DNA of 64,000 nt from Halichondria panicea (GCF_963675165.1 NC_087389.1:6248621-6312620); one strand, 5' to 3'. Positions 1 to 10,756 are shown, counted from the stretch's first letter. Notes: generated from the sequence alone by a model not told the origin. Made by a program: numbers and translations.

Positions 1-123
1 GCGCTGTGCTAATGCCTCTCGCCATGTTATGCTTTCGCTCAAGAGTGTTAGAGTGTTAATTAAATATAGTAGAAGGAATAAGCTATAATGAATTAAGTTA
101 CCTTCATGCTTTCACTCTCACAG

Positions 124-224
124 GCCGGTTCGAGGAGCTTGAGCCGGGGGAGCAAGAGAAGATGGAAAACAAGGCATTCTTGTTTTACATGCATGCATGC
201 ATCTTTGTTGTTAGTGCGGCCTGA
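124..224 (+). CDS. Possible terminal coding exon of an upstream gene (partial)
   Basis: A candidate acceptor (pyrimidine-rich tract ending in cag at 121-123) precedes an open stretch that ends at TGA 222-224. Entering with a two-base leftover, it reads FEELEPGEQEKMENKAFLF and ends in a hydrophobic stretch. The acidic, lysine-rich composition looks coding, but the exon is short and nothing upstream is visible to fix the phase. I recognise no family. It could equally be chance. Confidence 0.3.
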
Positions 225-262
225 GATCGAGGCTAAAAGATTCCCTTCCTCCTACGTTATTT

Positions 263-367
263 CCTGTAGTCTTTCATTAGATCACAGCCCTCCTGTAGTC
301 TTTCACTAGATCACAGCCCTCCTGTAGTCTTTCATTAGATCACAGCCCTCCTGTAGTCTTTCATTGT
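263..367. repeat. Short tandem repeat, 29-bp unit, about 3.6 copies
   Basis: The unit cctgtagtctttcattagat... recurs at 263, 292, 321 and 350 with an exact 29-bp period and one or two substitutions. It lies just after the possible terminal exon and has no coding potential of note. Confidence 0.9.
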
Positions 368-1347
368 GATAGTCGACAGCCCCGGCTACAGTGGTAGTTT
401 TTTTTTTAACTCACTAAAAGAAGTTTATGCCGATTAATAATTACACAGAAACTATATAGAGCTAATATTAATCTGTAACCTAGTCTATGAACAAACGTAT
501 ATACATAATACAAACAAAAGAGTACTATAGCGTGTGGGTTATAAACGGGGTGTGATATGATATGATAGTGGAAACGAAGTTAATAGTCTCACACTGCCTC
601 TCTTTGTATGGATGCGTTCTGTGGAGATAATTATATGCAGTTGCAAAAAAATCCGTTCCATGGAAACTTTTTTCTTTCAACAATGATTTAAGAAAAAGAA
701 TATTGACTTGCATAGCCTGGGGGGCATGCAGATGCAACACAGTGGCTATATATATATAAGGTAGATTGAAATCTGTACGTAGACTGACAGGAGGATTGTT
801 AATTCCTCGCAATACGGTATCGGTGCACGGTTGGTGCATGTAGAGGATGGGGGGGGGGGGTGAAACCCTGGTAGTGTACGTATCATAGTATTGTGTGCGT
901 ACGTCTTATCAGCTAGACATAATAATAATTATAGGTACAGTAACATGTACTGATACTGCTCTGTAGTACATAGGTGTGTGGTGTAATGTAATACTATTAT
1001 GTATGCATAGACTACTTCATGCATGTATGTGTACATAGACATAGCCAAGTGGGTTGCATTTGTATATATATGGCTATGTCCATGCACAAAGCAAAAGCAG
1101 CTGTTAAACTTTACATGGTGAAGTCATCCTTACAAGTTAGTTACTGAGTGGCCTGATGAAGCAAGTGGTCTAGCTGTGGTCATGCTGACGATCTCACCTC
1201 ACAATCTGATTCACTGTATATGCCTATAATATCATAGTGGTCAATATGTTTCTGACCACCTCTCATGTTCGTTATCCCAGGTGCTCCCATGTACCTGCAA
1301 AACTGGCCATATTTGATATTGATATTTTTATTCCATGCATGCTAGAG
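368..1347. other. Intergenic, no gene seen
   Basis: AT-rich sequence with homopolymers (T run near 400, G run near 850) and alternating TA/CATG-rich stretches. The only open frames are short, repeat-like and without splice-site support. Confidence 0.6.
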
Positions 1348-1356
1348 TATATAAAG
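1348..1356 (+). promoter_or_regulatory. TATA box of the lectin gene
   Basis: TATATAAAG lies about 103 bp before the ATG at 1459. That leaves room for a start site around 1375-1380 and an approximately 80-nt 5' leader. Position and sequence are typical of a focused, inducible promoter. Confidence 0.6.
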
Positions 1357-1458
1357 GCAGCGTTTAGTCTTTGCAGTCACAAGCAGCAAATTGTCTCCGC
1401 AATCTCTCTCTCTTCATTCAAACTCTCAGCAAATCTCAATTAAGGAACAGCAGCAGCA

Positions 1459-2787
1459 ATGGCTATGGCTAAGGACCCAACAACATATGGCGGCCGAGGT
1501 GGCAACCTTTTCGATGATGGTGTCGAGAACGTGAACATTGTTGGAATTCGCACTGTGAACATTCGATCTGGAAACCAAATGGATGCCATTCAAGTGGACT
1601 ATGTGCTCTCCGATGGCTCTGTCTACAAAGGTCCCTTTCATGGTGGCTGTGGAGGATCTGCCTCAACAATCACTCTGGCTAATGGCGAATGGATCTGCAA
1701 GGTGGAGGGGAAGACCAACGGCAGCCTCGTCGATCAGCTGACCTTATCCATCAAGAATGCAGCCGGTACTATCAGGAAGGAAGGACCGTTCGGAAAAACG
1801 GGAACAACTGTTTTCATGAAAGAAGGAAATATCGTCGCTCTTCATGGAGGGGCAGGAGACCTTCTCGATCGCATTGGATTCTACGATTTGGAAGATTTGG
1901 CTCGTCCTATGTCCAAGTCCAGGATTTTCGGTGGATCTGGAGGCGGGACTTTTGACGATTTCGCCACTGAATCTGGCATTGTTGGAATCCAGAAGATTTA
2001 CATTCGTGCAGGAAACCAAGTGGACGGGATTCAGGTTGTCTATCGGCTTGCTAATGGGCGGACCTGGACCAGTGGCCGACACGGGGGAGGCGGTGGAACA
2101 GCCTACTCCTTCTCTGTCGGAGTGGGCGACTTCATTTCCAAAATTGAGGGCAAGACAAACGGAACACTGGTTGATCAGCTTACCTTTACTGTGACCAAGG
2201 ACAACGGCTCTACAACAATTCATGGCCCCTACGGCAGAACTGGGAAAACTCCTTTCTCTGTGGCAGGGAATGTTGTCGCCCTCTGTGGCCGTGCTGGCAA
2301 TCTCCTCGATGGTGTCGGCTTCTATTTGTATGCGCCACTGACAAGGAGCAAACAATTTGGAGGAAGTAACGGAGATGCTTTCAACGATGACCCCAACACG
2401 CTCACTCTCCCTGAGGCTGGCCCTGGTTTGAAGATCTCCAAGCTGTACATCCGATCCGGCAACCAAGTGGACAGCATTCGAGCTGAGTATGTTGCCCTCG
2501 GAGGAAGCGTTGTCATTGGTCCTTCGTTTGGTGGCACTGGCGGGTCTCCCCAAGTCATGGACGTGGGAATGGACGAAGTAATCGAGAAGATGGAGGGGAT
2601 GACAAATGGTCAGCTCATTGATCAGGTTACCTTCACCATGAGGAACACCAAGGGAGTGAGACGCACTGCCGGGCCCTATGGTAAGACTGGAAAGACACCA
2701 TTCTCTGTCACTGCTCCTAACGCCATCCACGGATTCTATGGCCGGGCAGGAAACCTCATAGATGCTCTTGGAGTCTACTACAACTGA
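1459..2787 (+). CDS. Intronless protein of three jacalin-like lectin domains
   Basis: A single uninterrupted 442-aa frame made of three tandem jacalin-like (beta-prism I) units at about residues 9-143, 155-288 and 296-442. Each unit starts with a Gly-rich GGxGGxxFDD-type strand, continues with a GNQxDxIQ segment and ends with a loop of the type GRAGNLLDGVGFY. In the family, that terminal Gly-Asp loop forms the mannose/glucose-type sugar pocket. There is no signal peptide (the start is MAMAKDPTTYGG), so the product would be cytosolic or unconventionally secreted. The start is the first ATG after a TATA box, in a good context (cagcaATGG). The units are diverged from each other, so the triplication is not recent. 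A carbohydrate-binding role in self/non-self or cell adhesion is inference; the fold assignment is strong. Confidence 0.85.
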   Translation: MAMAKDPTTYGGRGGNLFDDGVENVNIVGIRTVNIRSGNQMDAIQVDYVLSDGSVYKGPFHGGCGGSASTITLANGEWICKVEGKTNGSLVDQLTLSIKNAAGTIRKEGPFGKTGTTVFMKEGNIVALHGGAGDLLDRIGFYDLEDLARPMSKSRIFGGSGGGTFDDFATESGIVGIQKIYIRAGNQVDGIQVVYRLANGRTWTSGRHGGGGGTAYSFSVGVGDFISKIEGKTNGTLVDQLTFTVTKDNGSTTIHGPYGRTGKTPFSVAGNVVALCGRAGNLLDGVGFYLYAPLTRSKQFGGSNGDAFNDDPNTLTLPEAGPGLKISKLYIRSGNQVDSIRAEYVALGGSVVIGPSFGGTGGSPQVMDVGMDEVIEKMEGMTNGQLIDQVTFTMRNTKGVRRTAGPYGKTGKTPFSVTAPNAIHGFYGRAGNLIDALGVYYN

Positions 2788-3953
2788 GGCTAGAGAAAAG
2801 TGAAGAAAAGTGAAAATAACATTGTTTAGAATGAGACTATATTTACTATCTGTCTATAATAGCTAGAATTGATTTTGTTGATCTTGAATTGAAGAATAAT
2901 TATTGTGTCAAACTGAGTGAAGAACACTGTCCTTTGCATAATTATTATAATTATTATGTATATTGTTGTCGACGTCAAGAGACAATATTCGAGACAGTAT
3001 ATACATAAACCTAACAACCGTGCATTATTTCATGGCCTATCATACTTCCTATTCCCTGCTATCTGCTGCCTGTCTTTTAGTATTGCATGCATGCGTGGTG
3101 TCCATTTGCTGCCTGTCTTTTAGTATTGCATGGTGTTCATTTGCTGCAAGTTCCTCTGGCCGCCCCCCACCTCCTCCAGCCCCATGCACATGTGCCAATG
3201 TGACAAGTTACAAACTGCTTGTTTTGTGTACTTTGTGATGACTTTGTCAGTTTGTAATGTTGGTAATTTAATTTGGCAAAGATAAACTAAGCTCTTTCTT
3301 CCTGTATAAGATCTACATTAATGAAAGGCAGCAAAGAGGATCTTTGCTGCCTTTCATTAGGTAGCAGCCCTACCTATACTGTCTTTATTTTTTATAAATA
3401 ATCCATCTGCATGTAGTACAGTTCAGTGTGTACAATATATATTTTTTTCTTTAATGGGAGCATGAGGTGCGTACCAACTAGCAGCTGAGAGCTAATATTA
3501 AGGTATATATTTATAGTAAGCTTATAGCGTATAAATTAACAAGATGTGTGCCCTAAAGTACTTTTTGGAAAACGCAGTATAGGTCCACGCATGCATGCGT
3601 TACTAAGAGCAACAATCCTGTACACGTCTTATATAAAAATAGGGGCCTATGAATACATCAACAAATTAAAGTCCATCCATAATCGTATTCATTTTTGCCA
3701 ACATCGTACTCATACTTACATAAAAGCAGGAGTACTCCTGCTGAAGTGCTGAGAAACTATATAATTATGTATGTACACAAGACAAATCTACGTTATAAGA
3801 GTGCATAGGGTGTGGCTTCACAAATAAATTGACTGACAATAATTATTAACTAATTATAGATCAAACATAATTTATAATGTTTTATACATAATTTTATAGT
3901 GCATACTAGAAAATTAACAAAAAAGCAACTCCTATCAATCGATTACTTATAGA
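2788..3953. other. Intergenic between convergent lectin and kelch genes
   Basis: No gene seen. It contains a 25-bp direct repeat (gctgcctgtcttttagtatt at 3065 and 3109) and a perfect 19-bp-arm hairpin at 3319-3359. The rest is AT-rich 3' flank shared by two convergent genes. Confidence 0.6.
3319..3359. repeat. Perfect inverted repeat, 19-bp arms, 3-nt loop
   Basis: The left arm at 3319-3337 (taatgaaaggcagcaaaga) is exactly complementary to the right arm at 3341-3359, with gga between them. It sits between the 3' ends of two convergent genes and could form a very stable hairpin in either transcript. Confidence 0.95.
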
Positions 3954-5334
3954 TCATTTCTTGCAGAGCACCTCCACTATAGCTTGAACTCCGCCCTCTC
4001 CCACTCCGTTCAACACAGCTAGACGACCGTCAAACATCAAACTTGTCATTGACGACCTCTCTGTTACGAGCGGTGGCAATGAGTGGAATCGTTTCCCTTG
4101 GTAACGAAAGGCCTCGCTAGTGTTCATTGGTCGCAACTTGTCACCCCCTAGGCCCCCGGCAACCACAAGTCGACCGCCAACAACACCGTAACCAGCGTCA
4201 GAACGTATCTCTTGCATATCCTTCACGCGTGACCACATATCGTCATGGATACTGTATTTCTCGACCACTTTGCACACCCCCACCAAAGGAACGAGACCAC
4301 CCACCACGTAAATCTCGTCTTTAATACCTATCACATTATAGAAGACACGCACGGACACCATCGGAGTTAGCTCCTCCCACTGTTGTGTGTCCAGATCAAA
4401 CATTTCCATCGCTTGAACAGGTTTCTTGCCATCACGTCCGCCAACAACATACACTTTTCGATCGTGTACGTAGCCACCACACGAATAACAGGAGGTGGGC
4501 TTATCAGGGAGAGCTAGCCACACTCCTCGATCGAAATCGTATGCTACGCTCTGATTGCAATCAATCTTGTCGGTCCCTCCCAAAACGTAGATCTTGTCGT
4601 CGACTAGAGCGATGTAAGGGCCGACCACACCCTTGGGGAGGGGGGCTATCTGCGACCACTTCTGTGAGTCGATATCGAAACAGTCCACTTCCGGCACTGT
4701 GGCCTGCTTGTCTGTGACTCCACCTACAAGATAGATCTTGTTCTCACGGACTATTGCTTTGGTACAGGCGGCCCTGTTTCGTGGCATAGGGGGGAGAGCC
4801 GTCCACTTCTTGTCAGCAAAGCTATACACCTCAGCCTCATTGATGGGTTTACCTTCTTTCTCACAGCCACCTGCATGTAATAAAGGGGTGGATGAACACT
4901 AGGCATAGTGGGATGGATGAGCACTAGGCACAGTGGGGTGGACGAGCACTAGGGTAATTTATACAACACAATAATAAATACAGTAGCACTGTATTTATAC
5001 TGTGGCATGTATTGTGACATTATAATTATGTATACCTGGTACGTATATATAGCCACCCTCAACCTCAGTTTATATAATTAAGTACGTATCGAGTTCCTGT
5101 GATCAATAGAAATTCAATACACATATCAAAACCATAATACTTAGACTAGGATGGACCCACTCGTATCATACAGACACCAGTGTACAGAGGCACACACTGT
5201 AGCTAATAAGGGGACGTACCCAGCACATAGAGCTTGCCCTCGTGATAGGCAGCCACAGAGTAGCAGCGTGGAGTAGCCATGTCAGGCAGCCGCTCCCACT
5301 CGTAGTCCTCCAATACTCCTCCTTTACTAGCCAT
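3954..5334 (-). CDS. Kelch-repeat beta-propeller protein, KLHDC8-like
   Basis: Two exons: 5220-5334 and 3954-4870 (343 aa). The donor is GTACGT and the acceptor tgcag, and the phase closes. ATG 5334 starts MASKGGVLEDYEWERLP. About six to seven kelch units follow, with repeated motifs such as YVVGG, IYLVGG and IYVLGG followed by a conserved W, as expected of one beta-propeller with no BTB or F-box partner. Length, stand-alone architecture and the C-terminal GVGEGGVQAIVEVLCKK match the KLHDC8A/B type (about 350 aa). The molecular role of that family is poorly defined. The start codon is 191 bp from the divergent QNG1 start, suggesting a shared promoter. The intron carries a 25-bp tandem repeat (4889-4953). 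Confidence 0.8.
4889..4953. repeat. Intronic 25-bp tandem repeat, about 2.6 copies
   Basis: The unit tggatgaacactaggcatag... begins at 4889, 4914 and 4939 inside the intron of the kelch gene. Confidence 0.85.
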
Positions 5335-5525
5335 TGTACAGTGCAGCACGGTCACTCTGTCTCTAGTACTAGTACAGTAGCAGCTTAGTCAGTTTTTAAT
5401 TTTGCAGCTGATGAGCCCCTCCCCCCCACGCCTTCTAATTATTCTTTGACCGCATGGCCTACTTTGAAGTGAAGCTCAAAGAACTTTTATAGTTTAGAAG
5501 CTATCTCTCTGTCTCTGGGTGTTGA
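5335..5525. promoter_or_regulatory. Bidirectional promoter region, kelch gene / QNG1
   Basis: Only 191 bp separate the two divergent start codons, so the core promoters of both genes must lie here or within their 5' leaders. No TATA box is seen; there is a C-rich run near 5420. Confidence 0.55.
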
Positions 5526-8500
5526 ATGGATGAGTGTGTGCTGCCAGGTGTGAGGGAGTCTGCTCAGTTCATAGCCAGCACTGCCTCTCACGTGATCATT
5601 GAGGAGGATGGTGTACACAGAGCAGCAGAGATGGTGAGGACACCTGTACCTGGTACATACAGTACAGATTGTTGAGGTCCCACAATAGCCAGCTGCATAC
5701 TTGCTGACAAACCTCCTCCTGATTGCGGATACTGGAATGGAGTATTTAATACAATGGTTACAGCCTGTCAGTCGTAGCCTAGCCAATAACGTCATTAAAA
5801 TTAATGATTAGGCCACTCCAAGTGATACTCTGGTTTCTGGTCCACCGCCCGCATCAGATTTTATTCTTGGATTCTATCTCATTATTGGATTTCTATCTCA
5901 TTATTTCTACTACGCATGCGCAGAATGGTCCATGTGGGTATGAAATAGTGTGATAATGATATTCATTTGCAAAATAATGAGATTCATAAGGTGAAATTGA
6001 TAATGACATAATGAGAAAAACCGCCCGCCCGCATGTAATTAGAAAAACTTCAGGACCAGAAACCAGAGTGTCACTTGGAGTGGCCTTATACGGAGTGTTG
6101 AGTCCCCCAGGCCAATAGCCGGCCGCATTGTTCCTTTATAATTATTGTGGAACAGAGCATAGCTGTAGTTACTTAATACAATCATAAATTATCACATAGC
6201 TAATCAGTGCAGTATAAATGTAACGTCATAATTATGTCATATTCATAATTGATTTCAATGCAGCTCCTCCCCCACTTGTCGGCCCCCTCTGACCACACCC
6301 ACTCTCCTGACCCCCTGGAGCCGACAGGTCTCACTGACAGTGAACTATTAGAGTGGATATTCCTATTGGACACGCTCAACTTCTGCTTCTGGTCTGACAC
6401 CACCACCCTCTACACTGTTAATTATAGAGGTACCTAATCAACCAGCACCAGTGGGTTGTAGTAGTCGTTTGTTTGTTCATCTGTGTATTCTGAGTTTGCT
6501 CCCATGGATAGCCTCCACATAACAAATTATTAGTCAAATTTTCATGTTAAAGCTTCGTTGTCGAGCAAAAGCTAAGAAGCTTGAACTTGCACATTGGCTG
6601 CATGGCTATAGCTACAGGCAGCCCAAGACACCCTACGTATTTACAGCTGAAGTGATCCCGTACCAGGAACAATGGAACAGGATCACTAAAGTAGAAAGCT
6701 AGAATTGTGATTGTGGTTGTTGTTTCCTGATCCTAGCTCCAGAACATACCACAAAAGCCATTATAGCTTCTTTGCTGTGATCCTAGTCCACACAGTGCAT
6801 GTCTCATACTACTGAAACTCTATTCTCAGCATGCTAGCCTCTAGTCTATACTGAAACTCTATTCTCAGCATGCTAGCCTCTAGTCTATACTTGATCTTAT
6901 TGCTCCTGTTATTCGCTGCTTTGCCAGCTTCCATGCTCATACTACTGCATTTATTATAACACTCTTCTGGTGTCGTAGATTGATTTTTTTTATTCGTGTC
7001 AACAGCCGAGGGTTAGCACTTCAGTGCTCTAGTACCCAGTACAAGTTATGGTTGTTCAAAAATGCAGCTATTTAGTGTTAAAATATTATAGGTCCCCTTC
7101 ATTTTGAAAGTACTAGAATCAGCTCAGGATTCTGATGGTCCAAATTCTGAAAGCTTAGAAGAAATGGTGTGCTTTTTTTTTAACACATAATCTGAAAGGC
7201 CTCTCTCTAAGCTTTCAGAAAATTGAACCAACGAAACTAAAAGTTATGGCCGCTCAAAAATGCTTTTAACAGTAGATCCCCTTGAAAGTAAACTAGTTGA
7301 AGGATTTGCTGATTTGCTGATTTTCTGAAAGCTTATAAAGAGCTCTTTCAGGTACATGTGTGCACAACCCTAAATAATTTCCTATTTTCAGGAGAATACC
7401 GTGGGCTATAGGCCTACACTCCTGACTATAGCCCACGGTATTTAGCAAGAACAGGCTAAAAACTGTGTTCTGAGTGAAGCCAAAATCTAGGTAACTCTGT
7501 ATAGTCATATTTTTGTTCGTCAATAATTAGGTGTGTTTGAACCTTGAACCCTTTCCCACCCCCCTCTAGGTCGTAACTGGACTGGATATCGTTCTCTGTG
7601 TGCTGCGCTGTGTAGGGCAAAGGAAGACCTTCACCTGCCAGTACACAAGCCGTTATTTTATAGCTCTATTACCATGGACACAATGAAGAAGATATTCCGT
7701 TCTGATTCCAGTGAGGAGTTGCCGCTACTCGAGGAGAGGAGGACCAACCTCCACCAGGCAGCGAGCGTCTTGAACAAGGTGTGTGAGTTGTGAGTGTGTG
7801 GTGTGGGTGTGGGTGTGGGTGAGAAGGCAGCAAGGCTACTCAACAAAGTGTGTGTGTGGGGGGTGTAGGTGTGTTCTATGTGTGGAGTATTGGTTGCCTA
7901 TAAAGATCTGTGAAGAGTTTAAGATTTGCTGTACAGTACTAGACAGTACTCTTGTATATACTCGTACATGTGCAATTGTATTGTCCAAGCAATTGCCCAC
8001 ATCCATGTTACATTAATGTACCCTCCTCCCTCCAGCACTTCAGTGGCAGTGTGTGTGAGCTGGTCTCCAGTGCTGGGCACAGTGCTCAGAGGCTAATGCA
8101 GCTGTTGGTGGAGCACTTCAACAGCTTCAGGGACATCTCCACATACAGGGGACGCTCAGGTGAGTGGGTGTGGTCTGGAGCCTTGGTAATAAATTGAAAG
8201 TAGGCCTTTGGAATAATTATATGCATTTATGGAAACACACACAGTACTAAAGTTAACCGTCAATGGTTTGGATTCATTCAGCTGCCATAACTTGAATCCA
8301 ATGTAGGATTTTCTGAAAGCTTAGAAAAAAATAGTTCAAATGGTGTCATCAAAAATCATATTTGAGAATTTACCGATTTGGCAATACCATGAATAATAGC
8401 CCATGGTCCAAGGCCGAAAAATGACAAATTAAGGCCCCGACAAAATTTTGGATTAAAACACATCATTTGAAAGGCCTCTTTCTAAGCTTTCAGAAAATCC

Positions 8501-10427
8501 TAAAATATTTGACATTGGATCAACGGTACTCGAGTTAATGGCTGTTGAAAGATGTTCAACTTCATACCCCCTCTAGCAGAGGATGCACATCCAGGGGAGG
8601 CACATTGTACCCCCCTGGACTAAGTTAGTTGTGTATGATAATTATATTCAATTTGTTTGAGCTCTTAACTTTAATTATGCCTCGGTGCGCATGCGCAAGC
8701 GAGGTATACGGTAGTATGGATTGTAATTTGTGAATTTGCAAAATAATGCTTCGTTCTCGAGTTATGCCTAGTTTTGCTAATACTTGGAATGCTATTGCAG
8801 CCTTTTCAAAAGAGCATGTAGCCAAACTTATTTACCGAGTGTTGCTACTCTACTTAGTAGTTAGCTCTGCACTAGAACGCTAGCTATTGGTAGCTGCAAG
8901 GCTCTGCTGATGGCAGCCGAACTGTTGGCATCGATCGTTTTTAACAACAATCATGGTCGATCATTACCCACTCTTTGAGTTTGCATCAAAAATCATATTT
9001 GAGAGATTGCCAATTTGGCGATACCATGGTATTTCCAAATTAGCCTCGGTCCCAGCCCCTCTGACTAGAGGGCCTGGTAACCACCGTTTGTGCATGGGTG
9101 GATTCAATAGTAAATTTGTTAGTAAAACTCTTTGTAGTTTATCAATTAACCTTTTGTACTATGGTCACCCACGTGGTTGATTAGTGTCAAGAGAGAGAAA
9201 TCGCCATCACAACTCTAGGCTCATACGAGGAGCACTGATCTTACTGAGATGGCATCAAACAAACGTCTGGAAGCAAGTAGATTTGCCGGAGCCGGTCGGT
9301 ACTGACAGAAAAACGCCTACCACTCTACCACAGTACAAAAGAAGACAAAATCTGACTTTTCAACACTGGAGAGAGCTTGAGCAAGAGCAGAACAGAAGTA
9401 GAAGCCATCACAACAAAACTAGTCACTAGTCTAGGTCGTAAATGTTGTAAGTAGCTGTGTTATTAATTTATTAAAACTGCTGTGATTTGTGCAATGACAT
9501 CATTGTAAAATATACAATATACTGACTAATTTACTAAGATATCTCGATCCCTAAGAATCTTGGGGCAACTGACACATGCGCAGACAGTGTATACCAGGCC
9601 GTCTTTCTCAATTGAGAGCGGCCTGGAATCGTAATGTACTATCAATGTTAATATTTGAAAGATACCAATTTCGGCCCTATACCATGGATCATTAAAGCCA
9701 AAAAATGACAATTATGGATCCGGCGAAATATTAATTTTTAAATACACACACACAGTTTCTTTTCTAAAGAGAGCTCAGATATTTCCGGCTGATGTGTGGG
9801 ACCGATTTGGTGGGCGTGGCTTTGGAGAGTTCAATGATATTCACACTCTGACCATGTTTGCCGACTACAGGTGATTATAATTTCAGCTGTTTTGATAGCA
9901 AACTCATAATTTGTGTTCATGCCGCTTAGTAATCGCACACTCCCTCCCAGGGTCCCCCAGAGCCTCCTATATATGGGCGTCCTGACCTACGACTCTGAGT
10001 TGCTGAGACGACTGAGGGCGGGGGATCACCTGGCTGCAGGGGGAGAGAAGGAGGCAGAGATCAGGGGGTGCTCCATCTGGGCCATCGAGGTGGGTCCTGA
10101 TCATTAGGGTTATTGGTCAGTGGTTGCTTTCCAAATATTTTTTCTCTGCTTTTCTTTCAGCCGTGCATAGTTCTCCCCCACATCACACACACACACACAT
10201 CCCACACTTACACGCCTCACACACACACACACATACACACACACCATCCCACACCACAGCTGATCAAGGAGCAGATGATCTCTCTAGCGAGGGAAGCGTC
10301 CCTCCATTGTGAGCAGACTGACCTCTCCTCTGTCAAGATCGACTACTATCTCTGGAACTACGCTAAAACCCACGCCTCTGACATGAACTCTCACCCCATA
10401 CACAGAACAAACACTATCTTCTACTAG
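5526..10427 (+). CDS. QNG1: Queuosine 5'-phosphate N-glycosylase/hydrolase (QNG1, DUF2419)
   Basis: Seven exons: 5526-5633, 6264-6429, 7570-7778, 8036-8159, 9756-9870, 9951-10089, 10260-10427. They encode 342 aa, against about 341 in human (C9orf64), and all phases close. Recognisable family blocks run in order: N-terminal [88 protein letters not shown]; and the C-terminal [11 protein letters not shown] with [10 protein letters not shown]. The enzyme releases queuine from queuosine 5'-phosphate to salvage the micronutrient for tRNA modification, probably in the cytosol. It shares a 191-bp promoter with the kelch gene. Introns 1 and 2 hold a MITE and a hairpin. Intron 5 holds older repeats. 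The last exon has a broken second copy at 12.5-12.8 kb. Confidence 0.93.
5811..6085. mobile_element. Harbinger-type MITE in QNG1 intron 1
   Basis: About 34-bp terminal inverted repeats (ggccactccaagtgatactc... at 5811, and its complement ending at 6085) differ at one position. The element is 275 bp and is flanked on both sides by TTA (5808-5810 and 6086-6088). A TWA target duplication with GG-starting termini is the signature of PIF/Harbinger MITEs. It has no coding capacity; its interior carries further imperfect inverted symmetry built on ctcattatt. Confidence 0.8.
7113..7290. repeat. Member of the CTGAAAGCTTAG foldback repeat family (QNG1 intron 2)
   Basis: It contains ttctgaaagcttagaa at about 7143 and the reverse-complement-like ctaagctttcagaaaat at about 7206, with intervening A/T-rich sequence. 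Related copies occur near 8275-8555, 32868-32920, 39530-39760 and 56875-57055. Confidence 0.65.
7395..7442. repeat. Perfect inverted repeat, 16-bp arms, 16-nt loop (QNG1 intron 2)
   Basis: aataccgtgggctata at 7395-7410 is exactly complementary to tatagcccacggtatt at 7427-7442. It could fold in the QNG1 pre-mRNA. Confidence 0.93.
8260..9500. repeat. Repeat-filled QNG1 intron 5
   Basis: A CTGAAAGCTTAG-family element lies at 8275-8555. A short part of it (catcaaaaatcatatttgag) reappears at about 8984. Near 8680-8705 the palindrome cctcggtgcgcatgcgcaag followed by cgagg marks what looks like the end of another interspersed element. The segment 8578-8635 (ccaggggaggcacattgtac...) recurs at about 12900-12962. 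I see no exon support for the open frame at 9184-9429. Confidence 0.5.
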
Positions 10428-10548
10428 TTTACCATGTTTGTGCATGTACATAAAATTAATACTTCCGATAATAATTATTGTTATCAAAATTTTTAATTTC
10501 CTCTACGTAGTAAAGGCCTCGTGTAAACGGGGCTTATGAGCCATATTC
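10428..10548. other. 3' flank of QNG1
   Basis: Non-coding sequence after the QNG1 stop codon. I see no canonical AATAAA; the closest is ataaaatta near 10450. Confidence 0.4.
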
Positions 10549-10711
10549 CATACTTCCCGGGGGAAGTATAATCCGGTTTAATCCGGTTTAATCCGGGTTG
10601 GATTCTAATAATAAATGCGATGATATACGTCCATCATACTTCCCTGGGGGGAAGTATAATCCGGTTTAATCCGGGTTGGATTCTAATAATAAATGCGATG
10701 ACGTACGTCGA
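10549..10711. repeat. 86-bp tandem duplication upstream of the deaminase-like gene
   Basis: Two units begin at 10549 and 10635. Each starts with a palindrome of the form atacttccc-ggggg-aagtat, followed by one or more copies of aatccggttt and a shared gggttggattctaataataa segment. The second unit ends about 12 bp before the TATA box of the downstream gene, so it may be part of its promoter. Confidence 0.85.
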
Positions 10712-10722
10712 TGCAACCGCTC

Positions 10723-10730
10723 TATAAAAA
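10723..10730 (+). promoter_or_regulatory. TATA box of the deaminase-like gene
   Basis: TATAAAAA lies 34 bp before the first in-frame ATG at 10757. This predicts a very short 5' leader and argues that the frame upstream of 10757 is not translated. Confidence 0.5.
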
Positions 10731-10756
10731 GGTTTGCACTCCCTATTCTTTCATAT

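Noticed and set aside
263-367. CRISPR-like regular repeat
   Set aside because: Units are directly adjacent without spacers and the context is eukaryotic; it is an ordinary tandem repeat.
525-839. 104-aa minus-strand open frame
   Set aside because: No splice context, low-complexity A/T-rich composition and no recognisable motif.
9184-9429. 81-aa frame, Arg/Gln-rich, inside QNG1 intron 5
   Set aside because: Lies among interspersed repeats, with no acceptor/donor pair that preserves QNG1 phase.
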